Below are positions 21,061 through 33,296 of a DNA stretch of 64,000 bases, in pieces. The stretch's first letter is position 1, and each line of letters begins with the position of its first letter. Origin of the DNA: Dactylis glomerata (Eukaryota > Streptophyta > Magnoliopsida > Poales > Poaceae). The stretch lies in assembly GCA_007115705.1 (NCBI GenBank), contig QXEO01000152.1:1205496-1269495 (forward strand). The letters run 5' to 3'. The notes under the pieces were generated by a model. The model worked only from the letters and a program-made list of their open reading frames with translations, searched no databases and was not told the DNA's origin. Position numbers and translations under genes: made by a program.

Positions 21061-22346
21061 GCGAACAGGATTTTCTGATTTGGGGCTTGCTTATGTTTCT
21101 TTTTTTTTTTTTTGAGATCTGGGGCTTGCCTATGTGGGCCTTAGTGATGCTTCCATATCTTTGGGCGCCCGCCGTCGTATGGGCTAGCAGCCCAGCCCAC
21201 AGCATGTGTGCCTACTCATGCAAGAAAAAATTGAAGTAAATTTCATACATAATCAATCACCCTCCAAAAATTTATTAAAAATAATAAAATAGTTTGTGAA
21301 CCATGTGTAAGAAATTACTATAATTTCAATAATACCAGATTTGGTGGTTAAAAAATCCTATAGAATTATTTATAAAGTATGCTCCGCCATTTTAGAAATA
21401 TTACATCCGCTACAAAAATTTAAGACTTTTTAGAAAGCTAAATTAACATGTTTTGTACTTTTTTGCGAATAGGACTTTGACATTTAAAGAAATAGCGAAC
21501 AGTACATAACATCTCAACAAAAATGAAAATTACATCGAAATCCTTGAGATGCCCTTCATCTTTAACCTCCAGACCATGTTGACGGCGCGCCGCCGCTGCC
21601 GCTCCTCCGAGAGCCGGCCTGACATTGTTGGTTGCGGACGGGAAGTCACCGAACGGGCCCAAAAGGCCACTTCCGTCCTAGAGACAAAGAAGAAGGATGA
21701 ACCGCCGATGAAACTCCTTGACGATCTGAAGATCCTCATAGCCAGAAGAAGTCCTTGGTGATAACACCACTCCCACAAGCTTCTCGACGTCGCCGTTGAG
21801 ATGGAGATGAAGTGGGGAGAGACTTTATTGGAGAAGAAGACGCCGCCGCCACCACCACCACCTGAGCACCGCCCCACCAAACTTGGATCCTAAAAAAAGA
21901 AACACGGAGCCCTCCTGCCGACGAGGGCCGAGATCCACCCTGCCTCCACGGCCCGAAGACCACATGAGCGGAGCAGATCGCCGGTGGCGCCGATGGGAGG
22001 TACGCAAACCCTAATCGCCTCCTCATGCTCTTGGAGGCGAAGGGGTACGGGAAACAATTCGTGTATTTTCCTTTTTTTTGAAAGTATGTTTTGTACTTAA
22101 TAAAAATACTCATGTAAATTATTACAATATTCCACAAACAATCATGGTAAACTCATTTGTATTAACTTTTCAGTTTTCCTTATGTTAGCAATGATATCAA
22201 TCGACATATATCGGGGAACAAACGAGAATGTGACACGTCAATCTTCTATAAAAAAAATGCGTCAATAAGCTATGTATTGGAATTGGAACTTAGCAAAGAG
22301 TTTTTATCAAAGAATTGTATATTTTTAGTAATTTTTTGTATCTTAG
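21061..22346. other. Intergenic region between RLK1 and Gypsy G5
   Basis: It starts with a short imperfect direct repeat (TGGGGCTTGC at 21080 and 21120) around a poly-T run. AT-rich sequence follows, then a GC-rich block at 21540-22060 that reads better on the minus strand (CCACCACCACC tract, ATGs, broken frames of 116 and 133 codons). The GC-rich block may be a decayed repeat; I cannot name it. From 22060 to 22346 it is AT-rich and featureless. Confidence 0.4.
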
Positions 22347-22351
22347 TCAAA

Positions 22352-23944
22352 TGATACGTCTCAAACGTATCTATAATTTTTGATGCTCCATGCTTGTTTT
22401 TACACCATTTGTATATTGTTTCGTTACACTTAGTGGTACTTTTATACATTTTCCGGGACTAACCTATTAACGAAGTGCCACAGTGCCAGTTTCCTGTTTT
22501 CTGCTGTTTTTGTGTTTCAGAAGTGATACACAGGAAATATTCTCGGAATTGGACGAAACAAGTTCCTGAAGTCATATTTCACGGGGAAGCTCCCAAACAT
22601 CCGAAGACCTGACGGAGGGGGGCCACGTGGCCCCCACACACAGGGGCGGCGCGGCCACCCCCCTGGCCGCGCCGGGCCCACGTGAGGGGCCGTGGTCCCT
22701 CCTCTGACATCGTCCTTTCGCCTATATATACCCCCTGACGAGAAAAACCTAAGGCCCGATCAGTTTTCCAGAATACATCGCGATCCGCCGCCGCCGTCGA
22801 CCCGAAGATCGGGAGGGTCCAGAAGCTCTTCCCGGCACCCTGCCGGAGAGGGGAATCGCCACCGGAGGTCTTCTTCATCGCCATGCTTGCCTCCGGAGCG
22901 ATGAGTGAGTAGTCTACCTTGGACTATGGGTCCATAGCAGTAGCTAGATGGTTGTCTTCTCCACCATGTGCTTCATGTTTAGATCTCATGAGCTGCCCTA
23001 CATGATTGAGATCACCGTTATGTAATTCTATGATGTTGGTTTGTTGGGATCCGATGAATATTGGTGTTTATGATTAAGTTGCTGTACTGAATTATATCTT
23101 TTGTTATCTCTATGTTGTTTATGATCTTGCATGCTCTCCGTTGTTAGTAGCTATCTTGGCCGAGTAGTTGCTAGTGACTCCAAGAGGGGGTATTTATGCT
23201 CGATAGTGGGTTCATGCCTCTATTTCACCTGGGGGAGTGACAGAAACCTCTAAGGTGGTAGATGTGCTGTTGCTACTAGGGAGAAAACAACATTCATATG
23301 CTCAAGGGCATATGCTTTGTTTACATTACACACTTTGCTTAATGCAATTATCTGTTGTTCGCAACTTAATACTTTTGGGGTGTTCGGATGATATCCCCGA
23401 GGGTGGATTATTAGTCATAGATGCAGTTGGATGGCGGTCTATGTATTTTGTTGTAATGCCCAGAGTAAATCTCATAGTGATCTTCTTGACATATCACGTT
23501 ATCTTTATTCTATCAATTGCCCAACTGTAATTTGTTTACCCAGCATGTTATTTATCTATGGAGAGACACCACTAGTGAACTGTGGACCCCGGTCCTATTT
23601 TAATCATATTGCAATCACCTGTTTACTTTTCCCGTACTGTTTACTTTACTCGCATATTACTACTGTTTTCCACTCGATACACTCATAACCTTTGTTTCAA
23701 GCAAACCGGTGAGATTGACAACCTCATCGCAAGTTGGGGACAAAGTATTTGTTTGTGTGTGTGCAGGTTCCACAAACACCTTCAGTCGTCACCGTCTCTC
23801 TTCTCCTGATCGATTAAACCTTGGTTTCTTAACTGAGGGAAAACTAGCCGCTGCACTCATCATACCTTCCTCTTGGGGTTCCCAACGGGCTGGTCATTCA
23901 CCACGCACAAGGACTGTCTGTTGCCACATTCACCTTAAGCATCA
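22352..23944 (+). repeat. 5' LTR of Gypsy G5
   Basis: It runs from TGATACGTCTC to CTTAAGCATCA, with TGAT/ATCA ends and a TATATATA box at 22723-22730. The first 250 bp or so resemble the U3 of G2, G7 and G8, but the R-U5 part is unrelated to theirs. ORFs inside are duplicated in the 3' LTR and are not genes. Confidence 0.92.
22723..22730 (+). promoter_or_regulatory. TATA box in the G5 LTR
   Basis: CCTATATATACCCC, after a GC-rich stretch, is placed as the LTR promoter. Confidence 0.55.
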
Positions 23945-23954
23945 GCTACTTTTC

Positions 23955-23972
23955 TGGCGCCGTTGCCGGGGA
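23955..23972 (+). other. tRNA-Asp primer-binding site of G5
   Basis: TGGCGCCGTTGCCGGGGA is the exact complement of the plant tRNA-Asp(GTC) 3' end (TCCCCGGCAACGGCGCCA, from memory) and lies ten bases after the LTR end. Confidence 0.8.
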
Positions 23973-24138
23973 AGAGAGAAGACTTCTGCGAGGGGAGTTC
24001 TTCGCACACACATTCTTTACTTTGTTATTTGTTTTGCTTTACTTTATTTTATTTTATCTGCATTGCTTTATATCAAAAATCCAAAAAAATTAGAATCCTT
24101 GGTAGCTGTTTTTACTTGTTTACTTTCGTTTTGCTGAA

Positions 24139-26250
24139 ATGGGTACTCTTGAAAACACCAAGTTGTGTGACTTTGCTAGCACGAACAATAGTGATTTTAT
24201 CTGCACTCCTATTGCACCAACTGTTCCTGCCACCACCTTTTATGAGATCAAGCCTGCTTTATTGAACCTTGTTATGAAAGAGCAATTTTCTGGTGCTAGT
24301 ACTGAAGATGCTGCAGCTCATCTCAACAATTTTGTTGAGCTATGTGAGATGCAGAAATATAAAGATGTTGATAGTGATATTATTAAGCTCACGCTGTTTC
24401 CTTTTTCTTTGAGAGGAAAGGCTAAAGATTGGTTGCTGTCTTTGACTAAGAATAGTATTGATTCATGGGCTAAGTGTAAGGATGCTTTTATTGGTAGATA
24501 TTATCCTCCTGCTAAGATTATATTGTTGCGCAGCAATATTATGAAGTTTACTCAGTTTGATAATGAACATGTTGCTCAAGCTTGGGAAAGAATGAAATCT
24601 ATGGTAAAGAATTGCCCCGCTCATGGACTGACTACTTGGATGATTATCCAAACTTTTTATGCAGGACTGAATTTTTCTTCAAGGAACCTACTTGATTCAG
24701 CTGCTGGAGGCACTTTTATGTCCCTCACATTGGGCGCCGCATCAAAGCTACTCGACAACATGATGGTAAATTATTCCGAATGGCACACCGAGAGAGCTCC
24801 ACAAGGTAAGAAGGTAAATTCTGTTGAGGAAACCTCTTCCTTGAGTGATAAGATTGATACAATTATGGCTATGCTTGCTAATGATAGGACTCATGTTGAT
24901 CCTAATAATGTTCCTCTAGCCTCTTTGGTTGCTCAAGAAGAGCAAGTTGATGTGAATTTCATTAGAAATAACAATTTTAACAACAATGCTTATAGGAACA
25001 ATTTTGCTAGTAACAATTATAGACCGTTTCCTTCTAATGGTGATAATAGCTATCTTGGTAGACCTAAAATGCCTAGTGAAGAAAGAATTTTTGAACTTGA
25101 AAAGGCTACCAAGAATTTTATGCAGATGCAATATGAGCAGAACAGGGCTTTCACCAAGACTATGGAGGAGCAATCAGCTCTGTTGAGGACTATAAGTCAT
25201 CAACTTGAAAATTTAAACAAGGCTGTTCCTGAATTACAAGCTAAGGCTTCCAAAGCTGAAACCGATATCTCATTATTGTCTAATGTGCAATCTTCTTTAG
25301 TTAATAGAATGTCCGCTAAGCCTGATCCTTTTGCTGCCGTTAATGCTACCCAAGTTAGAATTGATGAAAATATTAGATTGTTAGCGGAATTGCATGCCAG
25401 GTGGGAAAGAGAAGATGAGATAGCTAGAGAGATGAAGGTATGTACTATTACTACCTCTAATGATGTTGCTCCTACTGATAGCAACCCTCTTACTTTGATT
25501 GGTGTAGAGAAAACTCCCACTCCTTGTGCTAAAAAACCTAAAACTGCCAAATCTCAAAAGAGTGCTGAAATTTTTCGGAGTGTGGGAGATGATAGCTCTA
25601 TTTCCTTTAATGATTTTGATGTTGATGGCTGCAATATATCTGAAGTTATTTTGTTCTTGCAAAAGCTTGCTTTGACTCCCAATGCTAGTCCTTTAAATAT
25701 TGCTTTTACTAAGCATATTACCAATGCTCTCATAAAGATTAGGGATGAAAAGTTGCAGCAAAAAGCTTATGTTCCCAAGAAGTTAGAAGATGGTTGGGAA
25801 CCCATCATTGATATGCATGTTAATGGTTATGATTGCCATGCTTTATGTGATCTAGGTGCTAGTATTTCCATCATGCCTAGAAAGATTTATGACATGCTTG
25901 ATTTACCACCGCTTGAAAAATGTTATTTTGATGTTCCTATTGCTGATGTTGCTAAGAAGAAACCTTTGGGAAGGATTAATGATGTTCTTATTGTGGTTAA
26001 CAATAACCTTGTTCCCGTTGATTTTCTTGTTATGGACGTTGAATGCCATGCTTCATGTCCTATTATTTTGGGGAGACCTTTTCTTCGAACTGTAGGTGCT
26101 ATCATTGATATGAGGGAAGGCACTATCAAGTATCAATTCCCACTAAAGAAAGGTATGGAACACTTCCCTAGAAAAAGAAAGAAATTACTTTTTGACTCTA
26201 TTCTTAGAGCAAATTATGAGCTTGATGTTTCATCACTTGATGTTACTTGA
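24139..26250 (+). CDS. G5 Gag-protease protein
   Basis: An intact 703-residue frame. The retrotransposon gag domain spans about residues 50-210 (FPFSLRGKAKDWLLSL, WERMKSMVKNCPAHG). An Asn-rich linker (about 275-305) precedes a probable coiled coil (about 315-430, ATKNFMQMQYEQNRAF, LLRTISHQLENLNKAV). A retropepsin-like protease follows with DLGASISIMP (Asp571) and a downstream PIILGRPFLRTVGA motif. The ATG at 24139 begins the frame 170 bp after the primer site. No zinc knuckle is visible. The layout resembles Athila-like Gypsy Gag-Pro, but it ends without a polymerase. The product would form the particle around its own RNA. Confidence 0.88.
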   Translation: MGTLENTKLCDFASTNNSDFICTPIAPTVPATTFYEIKPALLNLVMKEQFSGASTEDAAAHLNNFVELCEMQKYKDVDSDIIKLTLFPFSLRGKAKDWLLSLTKNSIDSWAKCKDAFIGRYYPPAKIILLRSNIMKFTQFDNEHVAQAWERMKSMVKNCPAHGLTTWMIIQTFYAGLNFSSRNLLDSAAGGTFMSLTLGAASKLLDNMMVNYSEWHTERAPQGKKVNSVEETSSLSDKIDTIMAMLANDRTHVDPNNVPLASLVAQEEQVDVNFIRNNNFNNNAYRNNFASNNYRPFPSNGDNSYLGRPKMPSEERIFELEKATKNFMQMQYEQNRAFTKTMEEQSALLRTISHQLENLNKAVPELQAKASKAETDISLLSNVQSSLVNRMSAKPDPFAAVNATQVRIDENIRLLAELHARWEREDEIAREMKVCTITTSNDVAPTDSNPLTLIGVEKTPTPCAKKPKTAKSQKSAEIFRSVGDDSSISFNDFDVDGCNISEVILFLQKLALTPNASPLNIAFTKHITNALIKIRDEKLQQKAYVPKKLEDGWEPIIDMHVNGYDCHALCDLGASISIMPRKIYDMLDLPPLEKCYFDVPIADVAKKKPLGRINDVLIVVNNNLVPVDFLVMDVECHASCPIILGRPFLRTVGAIIDMREGTIKYQFPLKKGMEHFPRKRKKLLFDSILRANYELDVSSLDVT

Positions 26251-28842
26251 TTCGCAATTTTCTGCGCCTAGCTCAAAGGCGTTAAAGAAAAAAGCACTCT
26301 TGGGAGATAACCCATTGTTTACTTTTCAGTAATTTTTCTTTTATTTGAGTCTTGGAAGTCATTACTACTGTAATGACCGCTCCTTATCTTGTTTATTTCG
26401 TTTTTGTACCAAGAGAAGCCTCTAATTTGAGTGAGGTAAAGATTTGGGGTTATTGCTGTCCTGAAACTGTTTTCGGTGCTGCACCGTAAAAATTCGTGAA
26501 AATTCTCTGTTTATCTTTTGGACCTGCGATTTCTTGTGCATATGCCCCAGGTTATATCCAAACTTTTCTTAGTTGAACACTTTTTGATTTGAGCAACAGA
26601 AAATCCCTCAAAAATTCGTCCTTTGTCAGCTGTCCAGTTTTGACAGATTTCTGCCAATATTTGTTTTTGCCACTTTATCGCTTTCTTTTGAGTTCTTTTT
26701 TATCATGGAACTCTTGTGGAAGTTGCTAAAGTAGTATATACTTTATATGTGGTGGTTTTGGGTTGAAACCTGAAGCTAAAAGAGGTTGAATATATTTTAT
26801 GCTTACACTAATGTTGCTAATAGAATTGTGTTTAGTTTTGTATGAAGGAAGTTTTCAAGTGTAGGGATTGGAGAATGATGAGATGAGTTGAAGAATGGAC
26901 AAAAACTCAAGCTTGGGGATGCCCATGCATCACCCCAAGAAATATCCAAGAAGTACAAGCGTCAAAGCTTGGGGATGCCCCCGAGGCACCCCTTCTTCAT
27001 CGGCAAAAATCAGGTCACCTTTCAAAACACTATATTTTTATTGCTTCATGCACTATGTGTTTTTCTTGGAGCGTCAGTTGTTTTAGTTTTCTTAGTTTGT
27101 TTAGTTTGTTTGTTTGCTGCAATAAATGGTTGGACCCCAACAAATTTCCTTTGGAGGAGATGTACTCGTTTTCATTTGCAAAGAATGCTCTAGTTTTCAC
27201 TCTTATTAAAAATCGAGCATTCTACTTTTTCTGCTACTGCTTTTGGTTTTCGATTTCGCCTTGATATGCATTCAGATCTTGTCATATCTTTTCATCAAGG
27301 TGTATTTTTGCCTCTGAACTTTATTGGTTTTCATCAAAAGAGGTGTCTTTAAAAATTTCAAATGGTGTTGGAAAAGAGAAAAAGCTTTGTGCAAAATAGT
27401 GGTACAAGAAGGAGCTTGTGTAGACTGCGGCTTAGGCTTTTTCATGTCATGCTTGATGTCTTTTTGATAGTATGCTTACTGGTTTTTCTGTAGCATGACT
27501 TGTCTCAAATAACTGAGATTGCTTAATGAGCCTTTGAAAAAATCATGCGTTGTTTTTATTGTATGGAAGCATTATTTTGGTTTTCTCCTTGATGCTTTAT
27601 TTGGGTTGACTTGGCGCATGCTCACACATGTTAGACTCTTCCAAAGTCGCCATTAGCCTTCATGATCATTTAGTTTTTGACTTTTGATGCCATCTTATGC
27701 TTCTTTTAATGTCGCTTTGTCGCTTTGCATGATTATGGCCATTATTGCTCTCTTAGTTGGTCGCTCCCAGTCTTTTGCTAGCCCTCGCCTTGTACTGAGT
27801 ATGAGCTCTACTCGTGCATCCAACTCCTAAAAGCCAAGTTTGCCATTGTGTCCACTATAAATTCCTATGCATGGTATTTGTAAGCCATTCCAAAGTAAAA
27901 TTTTCGTGTGCTACCTTTCAAAAAACCTTCAAAATACTTCTCGTTTTGTGACACTGTTTTCAGCTCATGGGGACGTAGTGGTCGGATTTGCTATCTTCCA
28001 TATTGTTTATTCCAAAAAAAAGAAAAAAAAGGGAAAAAAAGAAAGAAAAAAAGGCACTCCTCCAATGAATGTGAATGTTGGTGGGCACCCGATGGAATCG
28101 GTTAGCCATGGTATGTGAAAGGAAAAGGTGGGGAGGAGTGCCAAGTTTTATAAAAAGAGCACAAAAGTGCCAATCTCTCTCTCAAAAACTTGCTTTATTT
28201 TTGTATGGAAGATAGTAAGAACCCCATTGCCAGTCGTTGACAAAGACAACCACCTCTCAAAATCAAGTTTTATCTCTCTGTTTTACAAATGAAAAGCTCT
28301 AGCACATGTTTAAATCACTGCTTCCCTCTGCGAAGGGCCTTTCTTTTACTTTTATGTTGAGTCACCACCTTCTTTCTTTATGCACCATTAAGAGAGCATA
28401 GTTGTCATTCTTAGTGTGATATGCATTGTCCCAAAGTTCATTGATTGACTCATATTGTTGGTTTCACTTGTTCTTAAATTATTTGTATCTAGTCGCCCTC
28501 TTAAACTTTGAGGTGTCCTATGCATTTATGTTTTGCTCTCTTTGAAGAACAAGCTGAAAACCATTTGTATGTTTTTCCTTATGATTTGAACACACGTTTG
28601 ACTTTCATTGTTTCATTATCATGATCTTTTGTTTGTGTTCATTTGCATGTTTACAACATGGTTGCTAAGTTCTTATTGTCATGATTATATCTTTCATGCC
28701 CATGTTTTAAGTTCTATTGATCCCAGCTCATCAATGCTTACATATATGATCAAGATTGTGTAGGTGCATGTCACCTCAAAAATTATTCTTTTGTTATCAC
28801 TTACCTACTCGAGGACGAGCAGGAGTTAAGCTTGGGGATGCT
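26251..28842 (+). other. Long 3' noncoding region of G5
   Basis: About 2.6 kb without domains. It starts TTCGCAATTTTCTGCGCCTAG and aligns by eye with the regions in G2, G7 and G8 to the LTR border, although the gags are different. It includes an A/G-rich tract (28013-28055). Confidence 0.8.
26909..26979 (+). repeat. Paired AAGCTTGGGGATGCC motifs in G5
   Basis: Copies lie at 26909-26923 and 26965-26979; the third (ending T) is at 28828-28842, directly against the 3' LTR. Confidence 0.85.
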
Positions 28843-30434
28843 TGATACGTCTCAAACGTATCTATAATTTTTGATGCTCCATGCTTGTTTTTACACCATT
28901 TGTATATTGTTTCGTTACACTTAGTGGTACTTTTATACATTTTCTGGGACTAACCTATTAACGAAGTGCCACAGTGCCAGTTTCCTGTTTTCTGCTGTTT
29001 TTGTGTTTCAGAAGTGATACACAGGAAATATTCTCGGAATTGGACGAAACAAGTTCCTGAAGTCATATTTCACGGGGAAGCTCCCAAACATCCGAAGACC
29101 TGACGGAGGGGGGCCACGTGGCCCCCACACACAGGGGCGGCACGGCCACCCCCCTGGCCGCGCCGGGCCCGCGTGAGGGGCCGTGGTCCCTCCTCTGACA
29201 TCGTCCTTTCGCCTATATATACCCCCTGACGAGAAAAACCTAAGGCCCGATCAGTTTTCCAGAATACATCGCGATCCGCCGCCGCCGTCGACCCGAAGAT
29301 CGGGAGGGTCCAGAAGCTCTTCCCGGCACCCTGCCGGAGAGGGGAATCGCCACCGGAGGTCTTCTTCATCGCCATGCTTGCCTCCGGAGCGATGAGTGAG
29401 TAGTCTACCTTGGACTATGGGTCCATAGCAGTAGCTAGATGGTTGTCTTCTCCACCATGTGCTTCATGTTTAGATCTCATGAGCTGCCCTACATGATTGA
29501 GATCACCGTTATGTAATTCTATGATGTTGGTTTGTTGGGATCCGATGAATATTGGTGTTTATGATTAAGTTGCTGTACTGAATTATATCTTTTGTTATCT
29601 CTATGTTGTTTATGATCTTGCATGCTCTCCGTTGTTAGTAGCTATCTTGGCCGAGTAGTTGCTAGTGACTCCAAGAGGGGGTATTTATGCTCGATAGTGG
29701 GTTCATGCCTCTATTTCACCTGGGGGAGTGACAGAAACCTCTAAGGTGGTAGATGTGATGTTGCTACTAGGGAGAAAACAACATTCATATGCTCAAGGGC
29801 ATATGCTTTGTTTACATTACACACTTTGCTTAATGCAATTATCTGTTGTTCGCAACTTAATACTTTTGGGGTGTTCGGATGATATCCCCGAGGGTGGATT
29901 ATTAGTCATAGATGCAGTTGGATGGCGGTCTATGTATTTTGTTGTAATGCCCAGAGTAAATCTCATAGTGATCTTCTTGACATATCACGTTATCTTTATT
30001 CTATCAATTGCCCAACTGTAATTTGTTTACCCAGCATGTTATTTATCTATGGAGAGACACCACTAGTGAACTGTGGACCCGGTCCTATTTTAATCATATT
30101 GCAATCACCTGTTTACTTTTCCCGCACTATTTACTTTACTCGCATATTACTACTGTTTTCCACTCGATACACTCATAACCTTTGTTTCAAGCAAACCGGT
30201 GAGATTGACAACCTCATCGTAAGTTGGGGACAAAGTATTTGTTTGTGTGTGTGCAGGTTCCACAAACACCTTCAGTCATCACCGTCTCTCTTCTCCTGAT
30301 CGATTAAACCTTGGTTTCTTAACTGAGGGAAAACTAGCCGCTGCACTCATCATACCTTCCTCTTGGGGTTCCCAACGGGCTGGTCATTCACCACGCACAA
30401 GGACTGTCTGTTGCCACATTCACCTTAAGCATCA
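28843..30434 (+). repeat. 3' LTR of Gypsy G5
   Basis: Nearly identical to 22352-23944. The differences seen by eye are eight substitutions and one missing C in a C-run (near 30080). It ends GCATCA and is followed by TCAAA. Confidence 0.92.
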
Positions 30435-30439
30435 TCAAA

Positions 30440-32144
30440 CCTCAACTAAGTAACATTATTTGACCAAGATATATTCATTTTCCAACACATGCTCTTAGGG
30501 TTAGGGCTAGATTTTTAACACCTAGGTAACTTCAAAAAAAATTAACCCTAGGAACTCTAAAAAAAATCTAAAAATCGACTAGAATTTTAATGTCAAAATC
30601 AGTATTTTGCTTAAAACCTATAAAGAAAATTCGAAATTTCACAAAAGAACACAAATTTCGGTTATAGGCAGAAAAACCTTGTAAAACTGTGAATAGATTC
30701 CGCAAACACAAGTAGGTGAGGGTAACACGCGTTTCCGGCGGTGTGAACTTACAATGCAATAAGGCAACTCAGAATCATGCGTTAAACTGTAAAAGAATTA
30801 ATTGAAAAGTGCACATACTTATGGGGTAATCTGGTTGAAGAATATTCTCCGAAGCCAGTCATTTGCGCAATAAAAAAATTCCCTACGCACAACCGAGGAC
30901 AAGGAACATATCTCATAGCGATGTTTTACAAGCATATCCATCACCTTTTCCTACTTTTCAAATTCCTAAAATATTCATCTAAAATAAATATGACCAAAGT
31001 TACTACTTTAGAAAACTAGCATGTGTATATGCACGTAAATGTACAGTAGCATGCACCATGTTCCCTCCGTTGGCCACCTGCAAAATCGATTGGAAATTAA
31101 GTATGAGATCCGGCAGAGCCATTGTCCTATGGATTGATTTTGGTTGGTCCATCAATCAATAACCAATTTCTCCATATAAAAACCAACACTCGGCTGGAAT
31201 GGTGTAAACTAGCACACTCACATTTGCCATTAGAAGAGTGGGCATGAGGGCGAGGCAGAGATTGATAGCGTTGTCAGGTACCGTCACTAGACTGTGTGGG
31301 AATGGGAAGCATCGGAACATTGATCTGAACAAGATATCCAGGCCGAGCTCGCTCATTTGCAAATAGGTAAACATCTTGTGGAGATCCACGGATCATGTGG
31401 CTCGGAATATGCAATTAGATGCGAGCTCGCGGGATGAAGGGAGTTCTTAATTGGCATATGCTCTCCGTGCCAAGTGCGCTAAAAGAAGATGGCTGTGATA
31501 TTCCTAGTTTGCGAACACCAATCCTTTCAAGTTGGGTAGTCGCCTGCGCACGGCAGCCGCTGGCTTCAATGCACACCTCATACGTGTCGTAGATGAGAGC
31601 GAGAGACTGGAAATGGGCGACTAGAAATGGCCTTTGCTGCCGCTGGAGTTGAGCACGTGAAATAGGTTCACGGTGGCGTCATTCTCCGACCTCGCCCGCG
31701 AGGGAGGCATGAACTTCTTCGGTGGCACTATGTTCTAGATACACAGGCGTATAGATATATGTTTATCTAGATAAAATTGGGATTTGCACACGCGGCTTAT
31801 GTTAAAGTGTGCATGCGTGCTCGATTGAGAGCATGGAGAGGTGCGAGAGAAAGAGCCAATGCTTCCTTTGTATTTGTTTGGTAGCCCAAATCTGTTGAGA
31901 CATACTGAGATGAGAGCTAGTTTGTTAGGCTGTATCTAGTTTAATTAGGTGGCAACGATACCAGGTCCACAACTATTAAATATATGAAAAATGAGAATCT
32001 ACTGAAGGGTGTTAAATGATTGACACTACTCGGAAAATCTGTGCCTAATTTCATATTCATCACCACTAAACATACAATGCATATACTAGGCTAAAATGAA
32101 TCTATGTAGTTTGTTGCCCATCCCCTAACAAATTTATTTCTCTC
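30440..32144. other. Intergenic region upstream of the RLK2 unit
   Basis: Mostly AT-rich. The stretch 31150-31740 is more GC-rich and has a 77-codon minus-strand frame (31156-31389) and short broken frames, which suggests a decayed exon; I could not assign a family. Nothing else is supportable. Confidence 0.35.
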
Positions 32145-33296
32145 AACCAGAACATTTATATCAAAAAACGAAATCAGATAATGAATATTATTAGCCACCT
32201 GTAAATAATTCAGCGGCAGGCCTGCGACAACCGGAAAGAAGCTAGAGTACATCTATACACTTACTAACGAGCATCAAAACAACAGCATCCAAAGAAACGT
32301 AACATCAGATTATTAGAACCAAGGGCCACTGCCAGCTCTCGGACGTTACCCCAGTTTACTTGAACCGCTTCAGAATTCAGAAGATAGCCACAAGGGGTCA
32401 CAGTCCATGGCCCATAATAGATTAAGAGTGCGCAGTGGAGCCAGGGCAGACGTAAGCATCAGGCAAAGCTCAGCGTGATAAGGGCAAGTGAAGTAAACGC
32501 CTCAGGTCAAGAGGACGGAAGAGAGTACAGATCACCCACCCACCCCGTCCATTAGGCTAGAAAATTGCACTTCTTGCCCTCCACTTGGCCTTGTCCACAC
32601 GCTCAGCGTGATGCCGATGACTGATCTAGATCTTTTTTTTCTCGAATGATTATTGCTCTAGATCACAAACGCCTTTCGGTATGATCTCCGCGTGTTCTAT
32701 CTCGCCGTAGAATCTTCGAAAATCTTCACCAACTATTCCTTTCTGGAATACGCTCCTTTTCCTGTTCCTTCAAATCTTCACCAACTGTTTCTTTCTCGAA
32801 TGCGTGACTTTTCCTGTTCCTTCAAACCTTCACCAACTGTTTCTTTCTCGAATGTGTGCCTTTTCCTGTTCACCAAATGATGTATGAGCATGAAGTGATG
32901 TTTTTTGTCAGTATTAGTGGGAAAAGGTCAGATTTGTTTGGTGAAACCGGTAAGAGAAGTGATGTCAGGCCAAGTAATTTAGCATGCAGTAAAAATTCGA
33001 TGTGGACTGAGTCGAGAATGAGTGGATGACTACAATGCAATATTTTGTACGGTTAGTTTTCGGTAAGCTCGGGAAGTTGACATGTCAGTAGATTATAGCA
33101 GGCAGCCATGAGTGAAACGTCATAGTGTGAACGTACCACTTTTTTCTTTGTGCTGATTACGACTGCAAGGAACAAAACAAAAATGGAAGCAAGATCTTTC
33201 TCCTGAGCTCTTTCGTGATTAGACCACCATTGATGCTTCCTCCGGTCAAGGCACAATTTAAGCTCTGGTTTCCGTGCTAGTTTCACCACAAAAACC
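32145..33296 (+). promoter_or_regulatory. Upstream region of RLK2
   Basis: It aligns with the RLK1 upstream region and represents the state without the Mutator-like insertion. It shares the GGTCAA box (32505-32510) and a TTGAC core (33077-33081) with RLK1. The TATA-like motif of RLK1 is replaced by TTCCTCC at the same place, so the two promoters may differ in core type. Confidence 0.5.
32721..32876 (+). repeat. Threefold 52-bp tandem repeat in the RLK2 promoter
   Basis: Units start at 32721, 32773 and 32825, each with the pattern AATCTTCACCAACT...TTTTCCTGTTC. RLK1 has only one unit at the matching place (about 16546-16598), so the array expanded after the gene duplication or contracted in RLK1. 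Confidence 0.85.

Larger units (their letters stand above)
22347..30439 (+). mobile_element. Complete non-autonomous Gypsy element G5
   Basis: The element spans 22352-30434 between identical 5-bp duplications TCAAA (22347-22351 and 30435-30439). Its order is 5' LTR, a tRNA-Asp primer site, gag-protease, a 2.6-kb noncoding region and 3' LTR. It has no reverse transcriptase, RNase H or integrase, so it must move with enzymes supplied in trans. The LTRs differ at about 8 substitutions and one indel in 1592 bp, so it is young. It sits between the two receptor kinase genes and accounts for about half of the distance separating them. Confidence 0.93.

Noticed and set aside
22579..22904. Paired ORFs of 101 and 70 codons in the G5 LTR (also 29070-29395)
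   Set aside because: Identical in both LTRs and located in the GC-rich R region; no protein character.
23955..23972. tRNA-like sequences
   Set aside because: These 18-nt matches are retrotransposon primer-binding sites; no cloverleaf or full tRNA gene is present.
32721..32876. Regular repeat units resembling a CRISPR-like array
   Set aside because: Only three directly adjoining units without spacers, in a plant promoter; a simple tandem duplication.
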